Source: Streptococcus cristatus
GTDB lineage: Bacteria > Bacillota > Bacilli > Lactobacillales > Streptococcaceae
Reading direction: 5' to 3'
DNA: 64,000 nucleotides
Assembly: GCF_003943505.1 (NCBI RefSeq)
Contig: NZ_RJPS01000008.1
Location: 1-64,000, forward strand
The translations under genes and the position numbers were made by a program. This document shows, one piece after another, positions 6,434 to 15,738 of the stretch. Under the pieces are notes generated by a model. That model was not told the DNA's origin and searched no databases. It was given only the letters and a program-made list of their open reading frames with translations. Position 1 is the stretch's first letter. Every line of letters starts with the position of its first letter.

Positions 6434-8488
6434 GTGGAAATCCTTCTCTACACGATTGTTTTTTTGCTCTTATTGGTTGTATCGAATGTAACCAATCGCT
6501 TGCTGCCCCAGCTTCCTTTACCTCTAGTGCAAATTGTGCTGGGAATTTCGCTTGGTTTTCTCCTTCCTCAGGGGAAATTTCATTTAGATACAGAGCTATT
6601 TTTGGCCTTGGTAATCGGACCCTTGCTCTTTCGGGAGGCTGAGGAAAGCAATATTACCAGTATTCTCAAGCATTGGAGAATAGTTTTATATTTGATTTTT
6701 CCAGTTATCTTTATTTCAACGGTTGGCCTGGGCTATCTGGCCCATCTTCTCTGGGCTGCTTTGCCCTTGGCGGCCTGTGTTGCCGTAGGAGCCGCTTTGG
6801 GTCCGACAGACTTGGTTGCCTTTGCTTCCCTATCAGAGCGCTTTTCCTTCCCCAAGCGGGTGGAAAATATCCTAAAAGGAGAGGGCTTGCTTAACGATGC
6901 GTCTGGTCTAGTTGCTTTTCGTGTGGCTCTTTTGGCCTGGACTACAGGAAGTTTTTCCCTAGGAAAAGCTAGTATATCCTTAGTTCTTTCCATTATTGGA
7001 GGATTTGCTGTTGGGATGGCCAGCGCAGCTCTTAATCGCTGGTTGCATAAACTGCTGATGAGTGCCCAAGTATCAGATATTGCTAGTGAGCTCTTGTTGG
7101 AGCTGAGCTTACCCTTGGTTACCTTCTTTTTAGCAGAGGAGATTCATGTCTCAGGGATTATCGCAGTAGTCGTTGCAGGTATCTTTAAGGCTAGCCGCTT
7201 CAAGCGGATAACGCTTCTGGAAGCCCAGGTGGATTCGGTTACGGAAACCATCTGGAATACAGTGAACTTCATGCTCAATGGTTCTGTTTTTATCATCTTA
7301 GGAATAGAGCTGGAGATGATTGCAGAGCCAATTTTAAAGAGCCCGATTTACGATAATCTCTTGCTACTCGTGAGCATTGTTCTTTTGACTTTCCTGCTCT
7401 TTACTCTTCGGTTTATCATGTTGTTCACTTTTTACTTCATTCGAATCAGAAGATTGCACAAGAATGTTGGAAACTACCTGAAGGAAATGCTGCTGCTGAC
7501 CTTTTCAGGTGTCAAAGGAACCGTCTCCATTGCGACTATTCTTTTGATTCCGAGTCAATTGGAGCAAGATCATCCTTTGTTGCTTTTCTTGGTTGCAGGT
7601 GTCACCTTTCTGAGCTTTCTGACAGGTTTACTCACTCTTCCTCATCTGTCTGAGGAAAGAGAAGAGGAAGCTGAGCACCTCATGCACATTGCTATTTTAA
7701 ATGAAGTGGTGAGTGAGCTGGAAGCAGGCCTCAAGCAAACCAAGGCTAAGGCACCTCTCTATGCGGCTATTGACAATTACCATGGTCGTATCGAAAACCT
7801 AATCCTTGAACAGGAAGACAAGGCCACTCAGCGAGACTTGGCGGCTCTGAAATTATTGATTTTGAGTATCGAAAATGATGGCTTGGAGCAGGCTTTTGAG
7901 GAAGGAAAAATCAGCGACCGTAGCTATCACCTTTATCAGCGTTACCTACATAATATCGAGCAGGGCATCAATCGAAACTTAGTTTCTCGTTTTACCTATA
8001 TGTTTCTCGTTACGCTGCGCGTATTGCGCATGTTGCTCCATGAAATCGTCACTCTTGGTGCCAGATGGCGCTCTTGGAGGCAGGGTGGAGCTAAGCATCT
8101 AACTGCTGAGGATATGGAGGATATAGCAGAGCTTTACCTGTCCAATACCGAAGTCATTATCGAAAGTTTGGAACACCTAAAAGGAATCTACAAGCCCTCG
8201 CTGATTACATTCTTGCAGGAATCTCGACTAAGGGAAACGGAGATTATCGGCAGCGGTGCCTTCATCGAGCGGGTTATTACACGTATCAAACCTAATAACA
8301 TCTCAGAAATGATGTGGGGCTACTATCTGGAGAGAAAAATCATCTTCGAATACGAGAAAAATAAATTGATCTCAAGCAGCTATGCCAAACGCCTGCGCCA
8401 AAATGTCAATAATTTAGAAAATTACTCACTGAAAGAAAGAGCTAATACCCTGCCCTACGACATGGTTAATTACGCTAGAGGACACTAA
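6434..8488 (+). CDS. CPA1-family Na+/H+ antiporter with long cytoplasmic tail
   Basis: 684 residues. The first 400 or so form about 12 membrane segments with the CPA1 landmarks LGPTDLVAFA (residues about 118-127) and GEGLLNDASGLVAF (about 149-162), the latter containing the ND pair of electroneutral exchangers. SGVKGTVSIATILLIP marks the late conserved region. Residues about 410-684 are hydrophilic and helical, a large regulatory tail. Function is exchange of cytoplasmic sodium for protons in pH and salt homeostasis. The start is GTG at 6434, set by AAGGAGG at 6421-6427. A bidirectional terminator follows. Confidence 0.87.
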   Translation: MEILLYTIVFLLLLVVSNVTNRLLPQLPLPLVQIVLGISLGFLLPQGKFHLDTELFLALVIGPLLFREAEESNITSILKHWRIVLYLIFPVIFISTVGLGYLAHLLWAALPLAACVAVGAALGPTDLVAFASLSERFSFPKRVENILKGEGLLNDASGLVAFRVALLAWTTGSFSLGKASISLVLSIIGGFAVGMASAALNRWLHKLLMSAQVSDIASELLLELSLPLVTFFLAEEIHVSGIIAVVVAGIFKASRFKRITLLEAQVDSVTETIWNTVNFMLNGSVFIILGIELEMIAEPILKSPIYDNLLLLVSIVLLTFLLFTLRFIMLFTFYFIRIRRLHKNVGNYLKEMLLLTFSGVKGTVSIATILLIPSQLEQDHPLLLFLVAGVTFLSFLTGLLTLPHLSEEREEEAEHLMHIAILNEVVSELEAGLKQTKAKAPLYAAIDNYHGRIENLILEQEDKATQRDLAALKLLILSIENDGLEQAFEEGKISDRSYHLYQRYLHNIEQGINRNLVSRFTYMFLVTLRVLRMLLHEIVTLGARWRSWRQGGAKHLTAEDMEDIAELYLSNTEVIIESLEHLKGIYKPSLITFLQESRLRETEIIGSGAFIERVITRIKPNNISEMMWGYYLERKIIFEYEKNKLISSSYAKRLRQNVNNLENYSLKERANTLPYDMVNYARGH

Positions 8489-8588
8489 AAGCTAAGTCTA
8501 TCCAGTGAGCTCCATAGGAGATGGTAAGGAATGCTTGGCTAGCTTGTTTTCTATATTTGCTGGTGAAGCGTCTTCTAAAAAATAAAAT

Positions 8589-8624
8589 AAGAAGAGAACG
8601 GCATGCTTTGTCCGTTCTCTTCTT
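8589..8624. terminator. Bidirectional terminator between antiporter gene and clpE
   Basis: AAGAAGAGAACGG paired with CCGTTCTCTTCTT around a 10-nt loop, with T-rich flanks in both directions. It serves the plus-strand antiporter gene and the minus-strand clpE. Confidence 0.9.
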
Positions 8625-8667
8625 GCTTTATTTTTAAAAGTTTATCAAAATGCAGAGCCAAAGTCAG

Positions 8668-10941
8668 TTAGTTTTGACTTTCATCGAGCTTGTTTTTTTC
8701 TGCCTCTGATTTTTTGGCTGACTTGATGAGAATTTTGCCATTGCTAGTCATGATAGCTTTGAGATCTTTTTCGCTTGGATTTTCCAGATAGAAGTCAGTA
8801 ATAGCATCTTCGATATGATCCTGGATGGTGCGGCGCAGTGGGCGAGCACCCATTTTCGGATCGTAGCCCAAATCGACCAATTTTTCCTTGACCTTCTCTG
8901 TGACATCCAGATGAATGTCGTTGGTTGCCAAGCGCTGGTTGACATCATCCAGCATGAGGTTGACGATTTGCATGAGGTTGTCCTTGCTGAGTGGCTTAAA
9001 TTCGATAATGCCGTCAAAGCGGTTCATGAACTCAGGACTGAAGAAGTTGCCCAGCTCACCTAAGACGGAGTTGGTGCGGCCTTCACGAGCTGCTCCAAAG
9101 CCAACGCTGGCTTCAGCTTTGCCCGTTCCGGCATTGGATGTCATGATGATAATGGTGTCCTTGAAGCTGACAGTCCGGCCTTGACCATCGGTCAGGCGGC
9201 CATCATCCAGAACCTGCAGGAACATGTGCATAACATCAGGATGGGCTTTTTCTACCTCATCCAGCAGAATGAGTGAGTAGGGATTGCGGCGGACGCGCTC
9301 AGTCAATTGACCAGCTTCATCATAGCCGACATAGCCTGGAGGGGCACCGACCAGTTTAGCCACGCTGTGTTTCTCCATGTATTCACTCATATCAAAGCGA
9401 ATCATGCTATCGACAGAGCCAAATAGCTCAATGGCTAGTTGCTTAGACAGCTCAGTCTTACCGACACCAGTAGGTCCGACAAAGAGGAAGCTGCCGATTG
9501 GGCGATTAGGACTTCCTAGTCCGACCCGATTGCGGCGGATGGCCTTGGCAATCTTCTCCACAGCATCGTCTTGACCGATGACGTGAGCTTTTAAGTCGCT
9601 GGCGAGATTGACCAGTTGAGACTGTTCTTTTTCCTTCAGGTCGCCGACAGGGATATTGGTCTTTTGTTCCACGATATGCTCGATTGTTTTCTCGCTGATA
9701 ATGGGGATATCGTTATCCAGCACGCTCGTCTTTTGGAGTTCCTTGTATTTAGCAATCTGATCACGGAAGTAAGCCGCTTTTTCAAAGTCTTCGTCGCGAG
9801 TAGCCTGAGCCTTGAGATTTTCTGCCTCAATCAGACGTTGGTCAATGACTTTAGGATCAACAAAGTTGAGGGTCAGATTCATCTTAGAGCCAGCCTCGTC
9901 CAAGAGGTCAATAGCCTTGTCTGGCAGGAAGCGGTCTTGGATGTAGCGGTTGGAGAGAAGTGCCGCTGCTTCAATGGCCGCATCTGTGTACTTGACGTGA
10001 TGGTAGTCTTCGTATTTCTTTTGAATGCCCTTGAGGATAGTAATCGTTTCCTCTACTGTCGGCTCGTCCACCTTAACGGGCTGCATGCGGCGCTCCAGGG
10101 CTGCATCCTTCTCGATGATACGGTATTCATTGAGGGTAGTAGCTCCAACCATTTGGAGTTCTCCGCGAGCCAGAGCTGGTTTGAGGATGTTCCCAGCGTC
10201 CATATTGCCATCGCCAGCAGACCCCGCTCCGACAATTTCATGGATCTCATCAATAAAGAGAATGACATCTTGACGAGAACGAATCTCGTCCATGAGCTTC
10301 TGCATCCGCTCTTCAAATTGACCACGGATACCAGTTCCTTGTACTAAGCTGACAACGTCTAGGCGGATAACTTCCTTGCCTTGGAGTTTATGAGGTACAT
10401 CACCATCAACAATCTTCTGGGCCAAGCCTTCCACCACGGCTGTTTTTCCGACTCCTGGCTCTCCTATGAGAACAGGATTGTTCTTGGTGCGGCGGTTGAG
10501 GATTTCGATAACACGAGTAATCTCTTCGTCCCGACCGATGACAGGGTCAATTTCTCCTTTACGGGCGATCTCAGTCACATTGATACCAAACTCTTCTAGG
10601 AGACCTTTTGGCTTTTGCGGAGCCTGTTGGCGTGCTCCGCCTCCATGATTGGAATTGCCACCATAGCCACCGCCACCGTAGCCTCCTCCAGATTGAGTTG
10701 GCGGGATATTTGGATTTGGTTCTTGGGGTTGTTGAAAATTACCAAGACTGTTAAAGAAATCGTCAATAGGATCAATTCCTTGGTTGTTAGCCTGAGTCAG
10801 TCCTCGAAAAAGGCTATTATTAGGGTCTGTCTTCATGATTTGATAGCAGTTTTGACAAAGGTCAATCTGCTGCTTATTTCCGTTTACATTTGTATAGAGA
10901 TGGATGGTTGATTCATTGATTTTACAATTTTGACAAAGCAT
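8668..10941 (-). CDS. clpE: ATP-dependent Clp protease ATP-binding subunit ClpE
   Basis: 757 residues. The N-terminal zinc finger that distinguishes ClpE from ClpC/ClpL is visible: C3-x2-C6 and C29-x2-C32. A Gly-rich linker follows, then AAA+ module 1 with Walker A GEPGVGKT, a UVR-type motif ([12 protein letters not shown]), AAA+ module 2 with GPTGVGKT, and the D2-small domain. The hexamer unfolds substrates and feeds them to ClpP in heat stress. Control is by the class III stress repressor CtsR, whose operator lies in the promoter (10985-11001). No other gene shares the unit. Confidence 0.97.
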   Translation of the reverse strand: MLCQNCKINESTIHLYTNVNGNKQQIDLCQNCYQIMKTDPNNSLFRGLTQANNQGIDPIDDFFNSLGNFQQPQEPNPNIPPTQSGGGYGGGGYGGNSNHGGGARQQAPQKPKGLLEEFGINVTEIARKGEIDPVIGRDEEITRVIEILNRRTKNNPVLIGEPGVGKTAVVEGLAQKIVDGDVPHKLQGKEVIRLDVVSLVQGTGIRGQFEERMQKLMDEIRSRQDVILFIDEIHEIVGAGSAGDGNMDAGNILKPALARGELQMVGATTLNEYRIIEKDAALERRMQPVKVDEPTVEETITILKGIQKKYEDYHHVKYTDAAIEAAALLSNRYIQDRFLPDKAIDLLDEAGSKMNLTLNFVDPKVIDQRLIEAENLKAQATRDEDFEKAAYFRDQIAKYKELQKTSVLDNDIPIISEKTIEHIVEQKTNIPVGDLKEKEQSQLVNLASDLKAHVIGQDDAVEKIAKAIRRNRVGLGSPNRPIGSFLFVGPTGVGKTELSKQLAIELFGSVDSMIRFDMSEYMEKHSVAKLVGAPPGYVGYDEAGQLTERVRRNPYSLILLDEVEKAHPDVMHMFLQVLDDGRLTDGQGRTVSFKDTIIIMTSNAGTGKAEASVGFGAAREGRTNSVLGELGNFFSPEFMNRFDGIIEFKPLSKDNLMQIVNLMLDDVNQRLATNDIHLDVTEKVKEKLVDLGYDPKMGARPLRRTIQDHIEDAITDFYLENPSEKDLKAIMTSNGKILIKSAKKSEAEKNKLDESQN

Positions 10942-10984
10942 ATTCTACCTCTTTCTTTGGCCGTAGATCCACCTATTTTTAAAT

Positions 10985-11042
10985 GGTCAAAAATAGTCAA
11001 AGTATTATAGTTTCATTATATCAGTATTCTTGAACAATGCAA
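10985..11042 (-). promoter_or_regulatory. clpE promoter with CtsR operator
   Basis: On the plus strand GGTCAAA-AAT-AGTCAAA (10985-11001) matches the CtsR heptad direct repeat with 3-nt spacing. On the minus strand, -35 TTGCAT (11042-11037) and -10 TATAAT (11020-11015), 16 bp apart, place the transcription start at the operator edge, the standard position for repression. Confidence 0.92.
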
Positions 11043-11182
11043 GAATTTACTACAAAATCCTCCCTGAGACTGATTTTTTGAGAAATTATAGCGCGAAAAA
11101 GAGAAAAAAATGGTCTTTTACTGGTATTTCAGTTTCTTTTTATGGTAAAATAGGAGAGAAGCAAGTAAATAGGAGAAATAAA

Positions 11183-11413
11183 ATGGAATCACATTTAGTT
11201 AGAATCATCAATCGTTTGGAAGCTATGGCCAAAGATGGTGGAAATTTAAAACGTAATTTTGAACGTGAAGGAGTAGTTGTTGCCGAAGTGGCGTACAGCT
11301 ACGACGAAGAAAACGGACCAATTTTTACTCTGCGTGATGTGGCAGCGCGTGAGACTTATACTTTCGATAGTATTGACTTGATTGCCATGGAAATTTATGA
11401 ATTATTATACTAA
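11183..11413 (+). CDS. DUF1797 (YkuJ-like) small protein
   Basis: 76 residues. MESHLVRIINRLEAMAKDGG and the acidic middle YSYDEENGPIFTLRD match the YkuJ/DUF1797 family of small cytosolic proteins of unknown function in Lactobacillales and Bacillales. The frame is open upstream to 11030, but the ATG at 11183 has AGGAG at 11171-11175. An extended -10 (TGG TAAAAT) lies about 35 nt upstream. A tight terminator follows immediately, so the gene is monocistronic. Confidence 0.88.
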   Translation: MESHLVRIINRLEAMAKDGGNLKRNFEREGVVVAEVAYSYDEENGPIFTLRDVAARETYTFDSIDLIAMEIYELLY

Positions 11414-11436
11414 AAAGCAGACTTCTGCTTTTTTAT
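11413..11436 (+). terminator. Intrinsic terminator after the DUF1797 gene
   Basis: AAAAGCAGA paired with TCTGCTTTTTT, directly after the stop codon. Confidence 0.88.
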
Positions 11437-11552
11437 TTTGCTCGTCAAGCTCGGTCTTTAATCTTATAACTTTATATAAGAAAAATGTATAAGTGGGACA
11501 GAAGTATTTCTGATATAATGAATAAATATAGTGAAAAAGAAATGAGAAAAGA

Positions 11553-12407
11553 ATGGCAAACATTATTGACGGGAAAGCTTTAGCAGAAAAGCTTCAAGCG
11601 AAACTTGCAGAAAAAACAGCAAAGTTAAAAACAGAGACAGGTCAGGAACCTGGTTTAGTGGTGATTATGGTGGGCGACAATCCAGCCAGTCAGGTTTATG
11701 TGAGAAATAAAGAACGATCCGCTCTAGCCGCTGGCTTCCGCAGTGAAGTTGTGCGTCTGCCTGAGTCAACTAGTCAGGAAGAATTGCTGACTTTGATTGC
11801 TAAATATAATCAGGATCCAGCTTGGCACGGAATCTTAGTTCAGCTTCCTTTGCCAGCCCACATTGACGATGAAGCGGTTCTACTAGCTATTGATCCAGAG
11901 AAGGATGTAGATGGCTTTCATCCGACCAATATGGGGCGACTTTGGTCAGGACATCCCTTGATGATCCCTTCTACACCAGCAGGAATCATGGAAATGTTCC
12001 GCGAATATAAGGTAGACTTGGAAGGCAAGAATGCGGTGGTGATTGGTCGTAGCAATATTGTCGGTAAACCCATGGCTCAGCTTCTGTTGTCTAAAAATGC
12101 GACCGTTACTTTGACGCACTCGAGGACCCATCATTTAGCAAAAATTGCAAAGAAAGCTGATATTTTAGTGGTGGCTATCGGACGGGGACACTTTGTAACC
12201 AAGGACTTTGTCAAGGAGGGAGCTGTCGTTATTGATGTCGGCATGAACCGGGATGAAAATGGCAAGTTGATTGGCGATGTCAAATTTGACGAAGTGGCAG
12301 AAGTGGCTAGTCTCATTACTCCAGTTCCAAAGGGAGTCGGACCGATGACGATTACCATGCTGATGGAGCAGACCTATCAAGCCTTTGTCAGAAGTTTGGA
12401 GAAATAA
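11553..12407 (+). CDS. folD: Bifunctional methylenetetrahydrofolate dehydrogenase / cyclohydrolase
   Basis: 284 residues, the family length. Catalytic Tyr and Lys are in [12 protein letters not shown] (residues about 49-60), the folate loop is in [13 protein letters not shown], and the NADP site is [14 protein letters not shown] with TVTLTHSRT. The C-terminus has [14 protein letters not shown], which normally reads PGGVGPMT, so K replaces G here. The enzyme interconverts 5,10-methylene- and 10-formyl-THF for purine and formyl-Met synthesis. The ATG at 11553 follows GAGAAAAGA. An extended -10 TGATATAAT lies at 11511-11519. Confidence 0.96.
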   Translation: MANIIDGKALAEKLQAKLAEKTAKLKTETGQEPGLVVIMVGDNPASQVYVRNKERSALAAGFRSEVVRLPESTSQEELLTLIAKYNQDPAWHGILVQLPLPAHIDDEAVLLAIDPEKDVDGFHPTNMGRLWSGHPLMIPSTPAGIMEMFREYKVDLEGKNAVVIGRSNIVGKPMAQLLLSKNATVTLTHSRTHHLAKIAKKADILVVAIGRGHFVTKDFVKEGAVVIDVGMNRDENGKLIGDVKFDEVAEVASLITPVPKGVGPMTITMLMEQTYQAFVRSLEK

Positions 12408-12507
12408 TAGAAAAATAGCATTTGGCTGATCAATTTTCTCTTTCAATCGTTTTTGGTAATCTTGTCGCTAGTGGTATTAGACAAGAAACTATAGAGGTAG
12501 GCTAAAG

Positions 12508-12540
12508 CGAGGCTGGATCAAACGTTCCTCCTCGTTTTCT
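12508..12540 (+). terminator. Probable folD terminator
   Basis: CGAGG-CT-GGA pairs with TCC-T-CCTCG (12508-12534), followed by TTTTCT. The rest of 12408-12684 holds only the cre/promoter region of the next gene. Confidence 0.55.
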
Positions 12541-12613
12541 CATAGGAGAATCTAGCTTTTTTATAGGTAGCCTGCCTGATTTTTCTAAATTTTGAAAACA
12601 TAAGAGAAAACCG

Positions 12614-12651
12614 TGAAAGCGTTTGAAATTAGTTGGAAAATACAGTATAAT
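12614..12651 (+). promoter_or_regulatory. Promoter overlapped by a cre-like CcpA site
   Basis: TGAAAGCGTTTGAA at 12614-12627 matches the catabolite-responsive element consensus TGWAARCGYTWNCW at all but the penultimate position. It overlaps the -35 TTGAAA (12623-12628), which is 17 bp from the -10 TATAAT (12646-12651). This position predicts repression by CcpA on good sugars. Confidence 0.72.
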
Positions 12652-12684
12652 AAGATTAGAAAAAGAAACTAGAGGAGGCTTCTC

Positions 12685-13341
12685 ATGGCAGTAAAAGATT
12701 TTATGACACGCAAGGTTGTATACATTAGTCCAGACACAACGATTGCGCATGCGGCAGATATTATGCGCGACCAAAAATTGCACCGCTTGCCCGTGATTGA
12801 AAATGATAAGCTGGTGGGTCTTGTGACAGAAGGAACAATCGCGGAAGCAAGTCCATCAAAGGCAACGAGCCTATCAATTTATGAAATGAACTATCTTCTA
12901 AATAAAACCAAGGTAAAAGATGTGATGATTCACGATGTTGTTACTATTTCCCAGTATGCTAGTCTGGAAGATGCGACTTATTTGATGCTGAAAAATAAAA
13001 TTGGAATTTTACCGGTTGTGGACAATGAGCAGGTCTATGGAATCATTACGGATCGCGATATTTTCAAGGCTTTTCTAGAAGTGTCTGGTTATGGCGAAAA
13101 GGGCGTTCGGATGCGCTTTGTCACAGAAGACGAGGTTGGTGTCCTATCGCATATTATCGCCTTGCTTGTCGAAGAAAACCTCAATATTTCAAACACAGTC
13201 AATATTCCTCGTAAGGACGGTAAAGTGGTCATTGAGGTACAAATTGACGGAGATATTGACTTAGTTTCCTTGAAGTCCAAGTTTGAAGCACACAATATAA
13301 AAGTAGAAGATATTACCCGCACCAGCGCAAAAGTTTTATAA
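12685..13341 (+). CDS. CBS-CBS-ACT domain protein (AcuB-like)
   Basis: 218 residues. Two CBS motifs occupy about 1-60 and 75-135 (VKDFMTRKVVYISPDTTI and VKDVMIHDVVTISQYASLEDA), followed by an ACT domain about 140-215 beginning RMRFVTEDEVGVLSHIIALL. This order is that of AcuB, which in Bacillus subtilis accompanies the acetoin-utilisation acetyltransferase/deacetylase genes; those partners are absent here. CBS pairs bind adenosyl ligands, ACT domains bind small metabolites, so it is probably a metabolic sensor. The ATG at 12685 follows AGAGGAGG. A cre-like site covers the promoter. Confidence 0.85.
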   Translation: MAVKDFMTRKVVYISPDTTIAHAADIMRDQKLHRLPVIENDKLVGLVTEGTIAEASPSKATSLSIYEMNYLLNKTKVKDVMIHDVVTISQYASLEDATYLMLKNKIGILPVVDNEQVYGIITDRDIFKAFLEVSGYGEKGVRMRFVTEDEVGVLSHIIALLVEENLNISNTVNIPRKDGKVVIEVQIDGDIDLVSLKSKFEAHNIKVEDITRTSAKVL

Positions 13342-13344
13342 AGT

Positions 13345-13519
13345 GAGAGTGGGACAGAAATCGGTAATTTGTTAGAATTCGATTTCGTCGTCCCACCTCC
13401 GCACAGTTGAGTAGGGCTGTAAAAGCTGATGAAATCAGCGTAGTAGAGCCCACTCAACCACTGCGTCTTGCTCGACAATCCAAAGACAATTGAGAGGCTA
13501 GGACTTTTGTCCCAGCCTC
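13345..13519 (+). repeat. Three-hairpin dispersed repeat, copy 1
   Basis: About 175 bp, over 90% alike by eye to copies at 22291 and 51999. Hairpin I pairs GTGGGAC with GTCCCAC and, inside it, GAAATCG with CGATTTC. Hairpin II pairs GTTGAGTAGGGCT with AGCCCACTCAAC around a perfect GCTGAT-GAA-ATCAGC. Hairpin III is GAGGCTAGGAC-TTTT-GTCCCAGCCTC followed by ATTTTC. It lies 3' of the CBS gene in sense orientation and probably ends its transcript. Confidence 0.9.
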
Positions 13520-13525
13520 ATTTTC

Positions 13526-13555
13526 TTGCCAATTGGCTTCCTAAGATGGTATAAT
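13526..13555 (+). promoter_or_regulatory. Promoter of the ABC-F gene
   Basis: TTGCCA at 13526-13531, 18 bp, then TATAAT at 13550-13555 with TGG before it. It begins directly after the repeat copy. Confidence 0.8.
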
Positions 13556-13588
13556 CAAGGAACTGCAATCAATGATAGAGGAGAAAAG

Positions 13589-15130
13589 ATGAGTATTTTA
13601 GAAGTAAAAAATCTCAGCCACGGTTTTGGAGACCGGGCTATTTTTGAGGATGTATCCTTCCGCCTGCTCAAGGGGGAGCATATCGGTCTAGTCGGCGCCA
13701 ATGGTGAGGGAAAGTCAACCTTTATGAGTATTGTGACGGGTAAAATGCTGCCGGATGAGGGTAAGGTCGAGTGGTCCAAGTATGTGACGGCTGGCTATCT
13801 GGACCAGCATGCTGTATTGGAGCAGGGCCAAACTGTCCGCGATGTGCTGCGGACAGCCTTTGACGAGCTGTTCAAGACTGAGGCCCGCATCAATGAAATC
13901 TATATGAGCATGGCTGAGGATGGAGCGGATGTGGATGCCCTGATGGAAGAAGTGGGCGAGCTGCAGGACCGCTTGGAGAGCCGGGATTTCTATACGCTGG
14001 ATGCCAAGATTGACGAAGTTGCACGAGCACTAGGTGTCATGGACTACGGTATGGAGAGTGATGTGACAGAGCTATCTGGTGGGCAGCGGACCAAGGTTCT
14101 CTTGGCCAAATTGCTTCTGGAAAAACCAGATATCCTGCTCTTGGACGAGCCAACCAACTATTTGGATGCGGAGCACATTGACTGGCTCAAGCGTTACCTT
14201 CAGAACTATGAAAATGCCTTTGTCCTGATCTCGCATGATATTCCTTTCTTGAACGATGTGATCAATATCGTCTACCATGTGGAAAATCAGCAGTTGACCC
14301 GCTATTCTGGGGATTATTACCAATTCTTAGAAGTCTATGAGATGAAAAAATCTCAGCTGGAAGCAGCCTACGAGCGCCAGCAGAAGGAAATTGCAGACCT
14401 CAAGGATTTTGTGGCCCGCAACAAAGCCCGTGTGGCGACCCGTAATATGGCCATGTCTCGCCAAAAGAAACTCGATAAGATGGACATTATTGAGCTGCAG
14501 AGTGAGAAACCAAAACCATCCTTCGACTTCAAGCCTGCCCGTACACCTGGTCGCTTTATCTTCCAAGCCAAGGACTTGCAGATTGGTTACGACCGTCCAC
14601 TGACTCAGCCTCTTAATCTGACCTTTGAGCGCAATCAGAAGGTGGCCATCATCGGGGCAAATGGGATTGGGAAAACGACCCTGCTCAAGAGTTTGCTGGG
14701 GATTATCCCACCAATCGCTGGGGAAGTCGAGCGCGGAGACTATTTAGAACTGGGCTATTTCGAGCAGGAAGTCGAAGGCGGCAATCGTCAGACACCGCTT
14801 GAAGCAGTTTGGAATGCCTTTCCGGCCCTTAACCAAGCAGAAGTTCGGGCAGCTCTAGCTAGATGTGGTTTGACTTCCAAGCATATCGAGAGCCAGATTC
14901 AGGTTCTTTCAGGTGGGGAGCAGGCCAAGGTCCGCCTTTGTCTCCTCATGAACCGAGAAAATAATGTTCTGGTGCTGGACGAGCCGACTAACCACTTGGA
15001 TGTCGATGCCAAGGAGGAGCTCAAGCGCGCTCTGAAAGAATACAAGGGCAGCATTCTCATGGTCTGCCACGAGCCTGATTTCTATGAAGGCTGGATGGAT
15101 CAGATCTGGGATTTCAATCAACTAACTTAA
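13589..15130 (+). CDS. ABC-F family ATPase (YbiT/YkpA-like)
   Basis: 513 residues with two ATPase domains and no membrane segments. Domain 1 has Walker A GANGEGKST and LSGGQRTK...LLLDEPTNYLDAEH; domain 2 has GANGIGKTT and LSGGEQAKVRL...LDEPTNHLDVDA. Between them, about residues 240-310, is the charged linker with FVARNKARVATRNMAMSRQKKLDKM that ABC-F proteins insert toward the ribosomal P site. The linker resembles the YkpA/YbiT subgroup, not the antibiotic-resistance types. Translation factor role is inferred. The start at 13589 has AGAGGAG at 13577-13583; an upstream in-frame ATG at 13526 lies in the promoter. Confidence 0.92.
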   Translation: MSILEVKNLSHGFGDRAIFEDVSFRLLKGEHIGLVGANGEGKSTFMSIVTGKMLPDEGKVEWSKYVTAGYLDQHAVLEQGQTVRDVLRTAFDELFKTEARINEIYMSMAEDGADVDALMEEVGELQDRLESRDFYTLDAKIDEVARALGVMDYGMESDVTELSGGQRTKVLLAKLLLEKPDILLLDEPTNYLDAEHIDWLKRYLQNYENAFVLISHDIPFLNDVINIVYHVENQQLTRYSGDYYQFLEVYEMKKSQLEAAYERQQKEIADLKDFVARNKARVATRNMAMSRQKKLDKMDIIELQSEKPKPSFDFKPARTPGRFIFQAKDLQIGYDRPLTQPLNLTFERNQKVAIIGANGIGKTTLLKSLLGIIPPIAGEVERGDYLELGYFEQEVEGGNRQTPLEAVWNAFPALNQAEVRAALARCGLTSKHIESQIQVLSGGEQAKVRLCLLMNRENNVLVLDEPTNHLDVDAKEELKRALKEYKGSILMVCHEPDFYEGWMDQIWDFNQLT

Positions 15131-15216
15131 AAAGCTATTAAGGCGGTTTTGCTTGCAGAGACGAGGAGGATTCACTTAGTCATTTGCAAGCAGCCGTTTT
15201 TAATAGCTTTAGTTTT
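15131..15216. terminator. Long bidirectional terminator hairpin
   Basis: AAAGCTATTA (15131-15140) pairs with TAATAGCTTT (15201-15210), and further in GCTTGCA pairs with TGCAAGC. It separates the plus-strand ABC-F gene from the minus-strand marR gene. Confidence 0.85.
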
Positions 15217-15219
15217 AAT

Positions 15220-15256
15220 GTATAATAGTTGTAAATGCAACTATGTTGTATTATAC
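15220..15256. promoter_or_regulatory. Palindrome at the 3' end of marR, matching its upstream operator
   Basis: Outer arms GTATAATA (15220-15227) and TATTATAC (15249-15256); inner palindrome ATAGTTG-TAAATG-CAACTAT (15226-15245). Each outer arm contains TATAAT on its own strand, so it looks like a two-way promoter with an operator in the middle. The inner motif resembles the operator before marR at 15691-15705. Confidence 0.55.
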
Positions 15257-15676
15257 TTCTTCTTGTTGGGAGTTCTGAATTTTCTGTAAGATATGATCCA
15301 GCTGAAAGAGTTCAGATGAAGTCAGTTGACGCAGACTGGTCTGGATGTATCTATCCTCGTAGCCAATCAGCTTGTCATATACTTTTAGTGCAGGAGTCAG
15401 TGGATAGAGCTCCTTGAATTTCTTATTCTCTTGCTTGGTCTTTTTGACAATCAAGCCTCGTTCTTCCAGCTTTCTTAAAGAGCGGCTTAGAGTAGTCTTA
15501 TCAATCTGAACCAGCTCTGCCAGCCGAGATTGATGGATGGCGGGATGTTCGACAATGCGAGTAAGAATGAGAAAGAGATTATTATCAAGCCCGTATTGGC
15601 TAGCTTCTTGATTCATTCTCATCATGGCTTGACGGGAGATAAATCCCATTTGACGAAATAACTGACGGTAATCCAT
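15251..15676 (-). CDS. MarR-family transcriptional regulator
   Basis: 141 residues, winged helix-turn-helix. The recognition region is HPAIHQSRLAELVQIDKTTLSRSLRKLEERGLIVKK (about residues 44-79), ending in the wing TKQENKKFKELYPLTP. MarR dimers bind palindromes and are released by small ligands. The minus-strand frame is open far upstream, but MDYRQLFRQMGFISR with AAGGAG before it sets the start at 15676. Palindromes resembling each other sit on both sides of the gene, implying autoregulation. The divergent acetyltransferase gene (now broken) shares the upstream operator and may be its old target. Confidence 0.88.
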   Translation of the reverse strand: MDYRQLFRQMGFISRQAMMRMNQEASQYGLDNNLFLILTRIVEHPAIHQSRLAELVQIDKTTLSRSLRKLEERGLIVKKTKQENKKFKELYPLTPALKVYDKLIGYEDRYIQTSLRQLTSSELFQLDHILQKIQNSQQEEV

Positions 15677-15690
15677 AAGAACTCCTTTGA

Positions 15691-15713
15691 TAGTTGTATT
15701 TACAATGATTATA
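15691..15713. promoter_or_regulatory. Probable MarR operator between marR and the acetyltransferase gene
   Basis: Palindrome TTGTA-TT-TACAA at 15694-15705, preceded by TAG as in the 15226 copy. On the minus strand the -10 TATAAT (15713-15708) directly precedes it, so a bound repressor would block marR transcription. Confidence 0.6.
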
Positions 15714-15738
15714 TAATAAAGCAAGGACGGAAACAAGT

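Noticed and set aside
9616-10347. 243-codon open frame antisense to clpE
   Set aside because: It lies entirely within the conserved clpE coding sequence in another frame, has no start signals, and its translation resembles no protein.
11490-12525. Motifs AGTGGGACAGAA before folD and GAGGCTGGATCAAA after it, like the two ends of the 175-bp repeat
   Set aside because: Each match is only about 12-14 bases, their orientations do not fit one element bracketing folD, and the second is better explained as the terminator hairpin.
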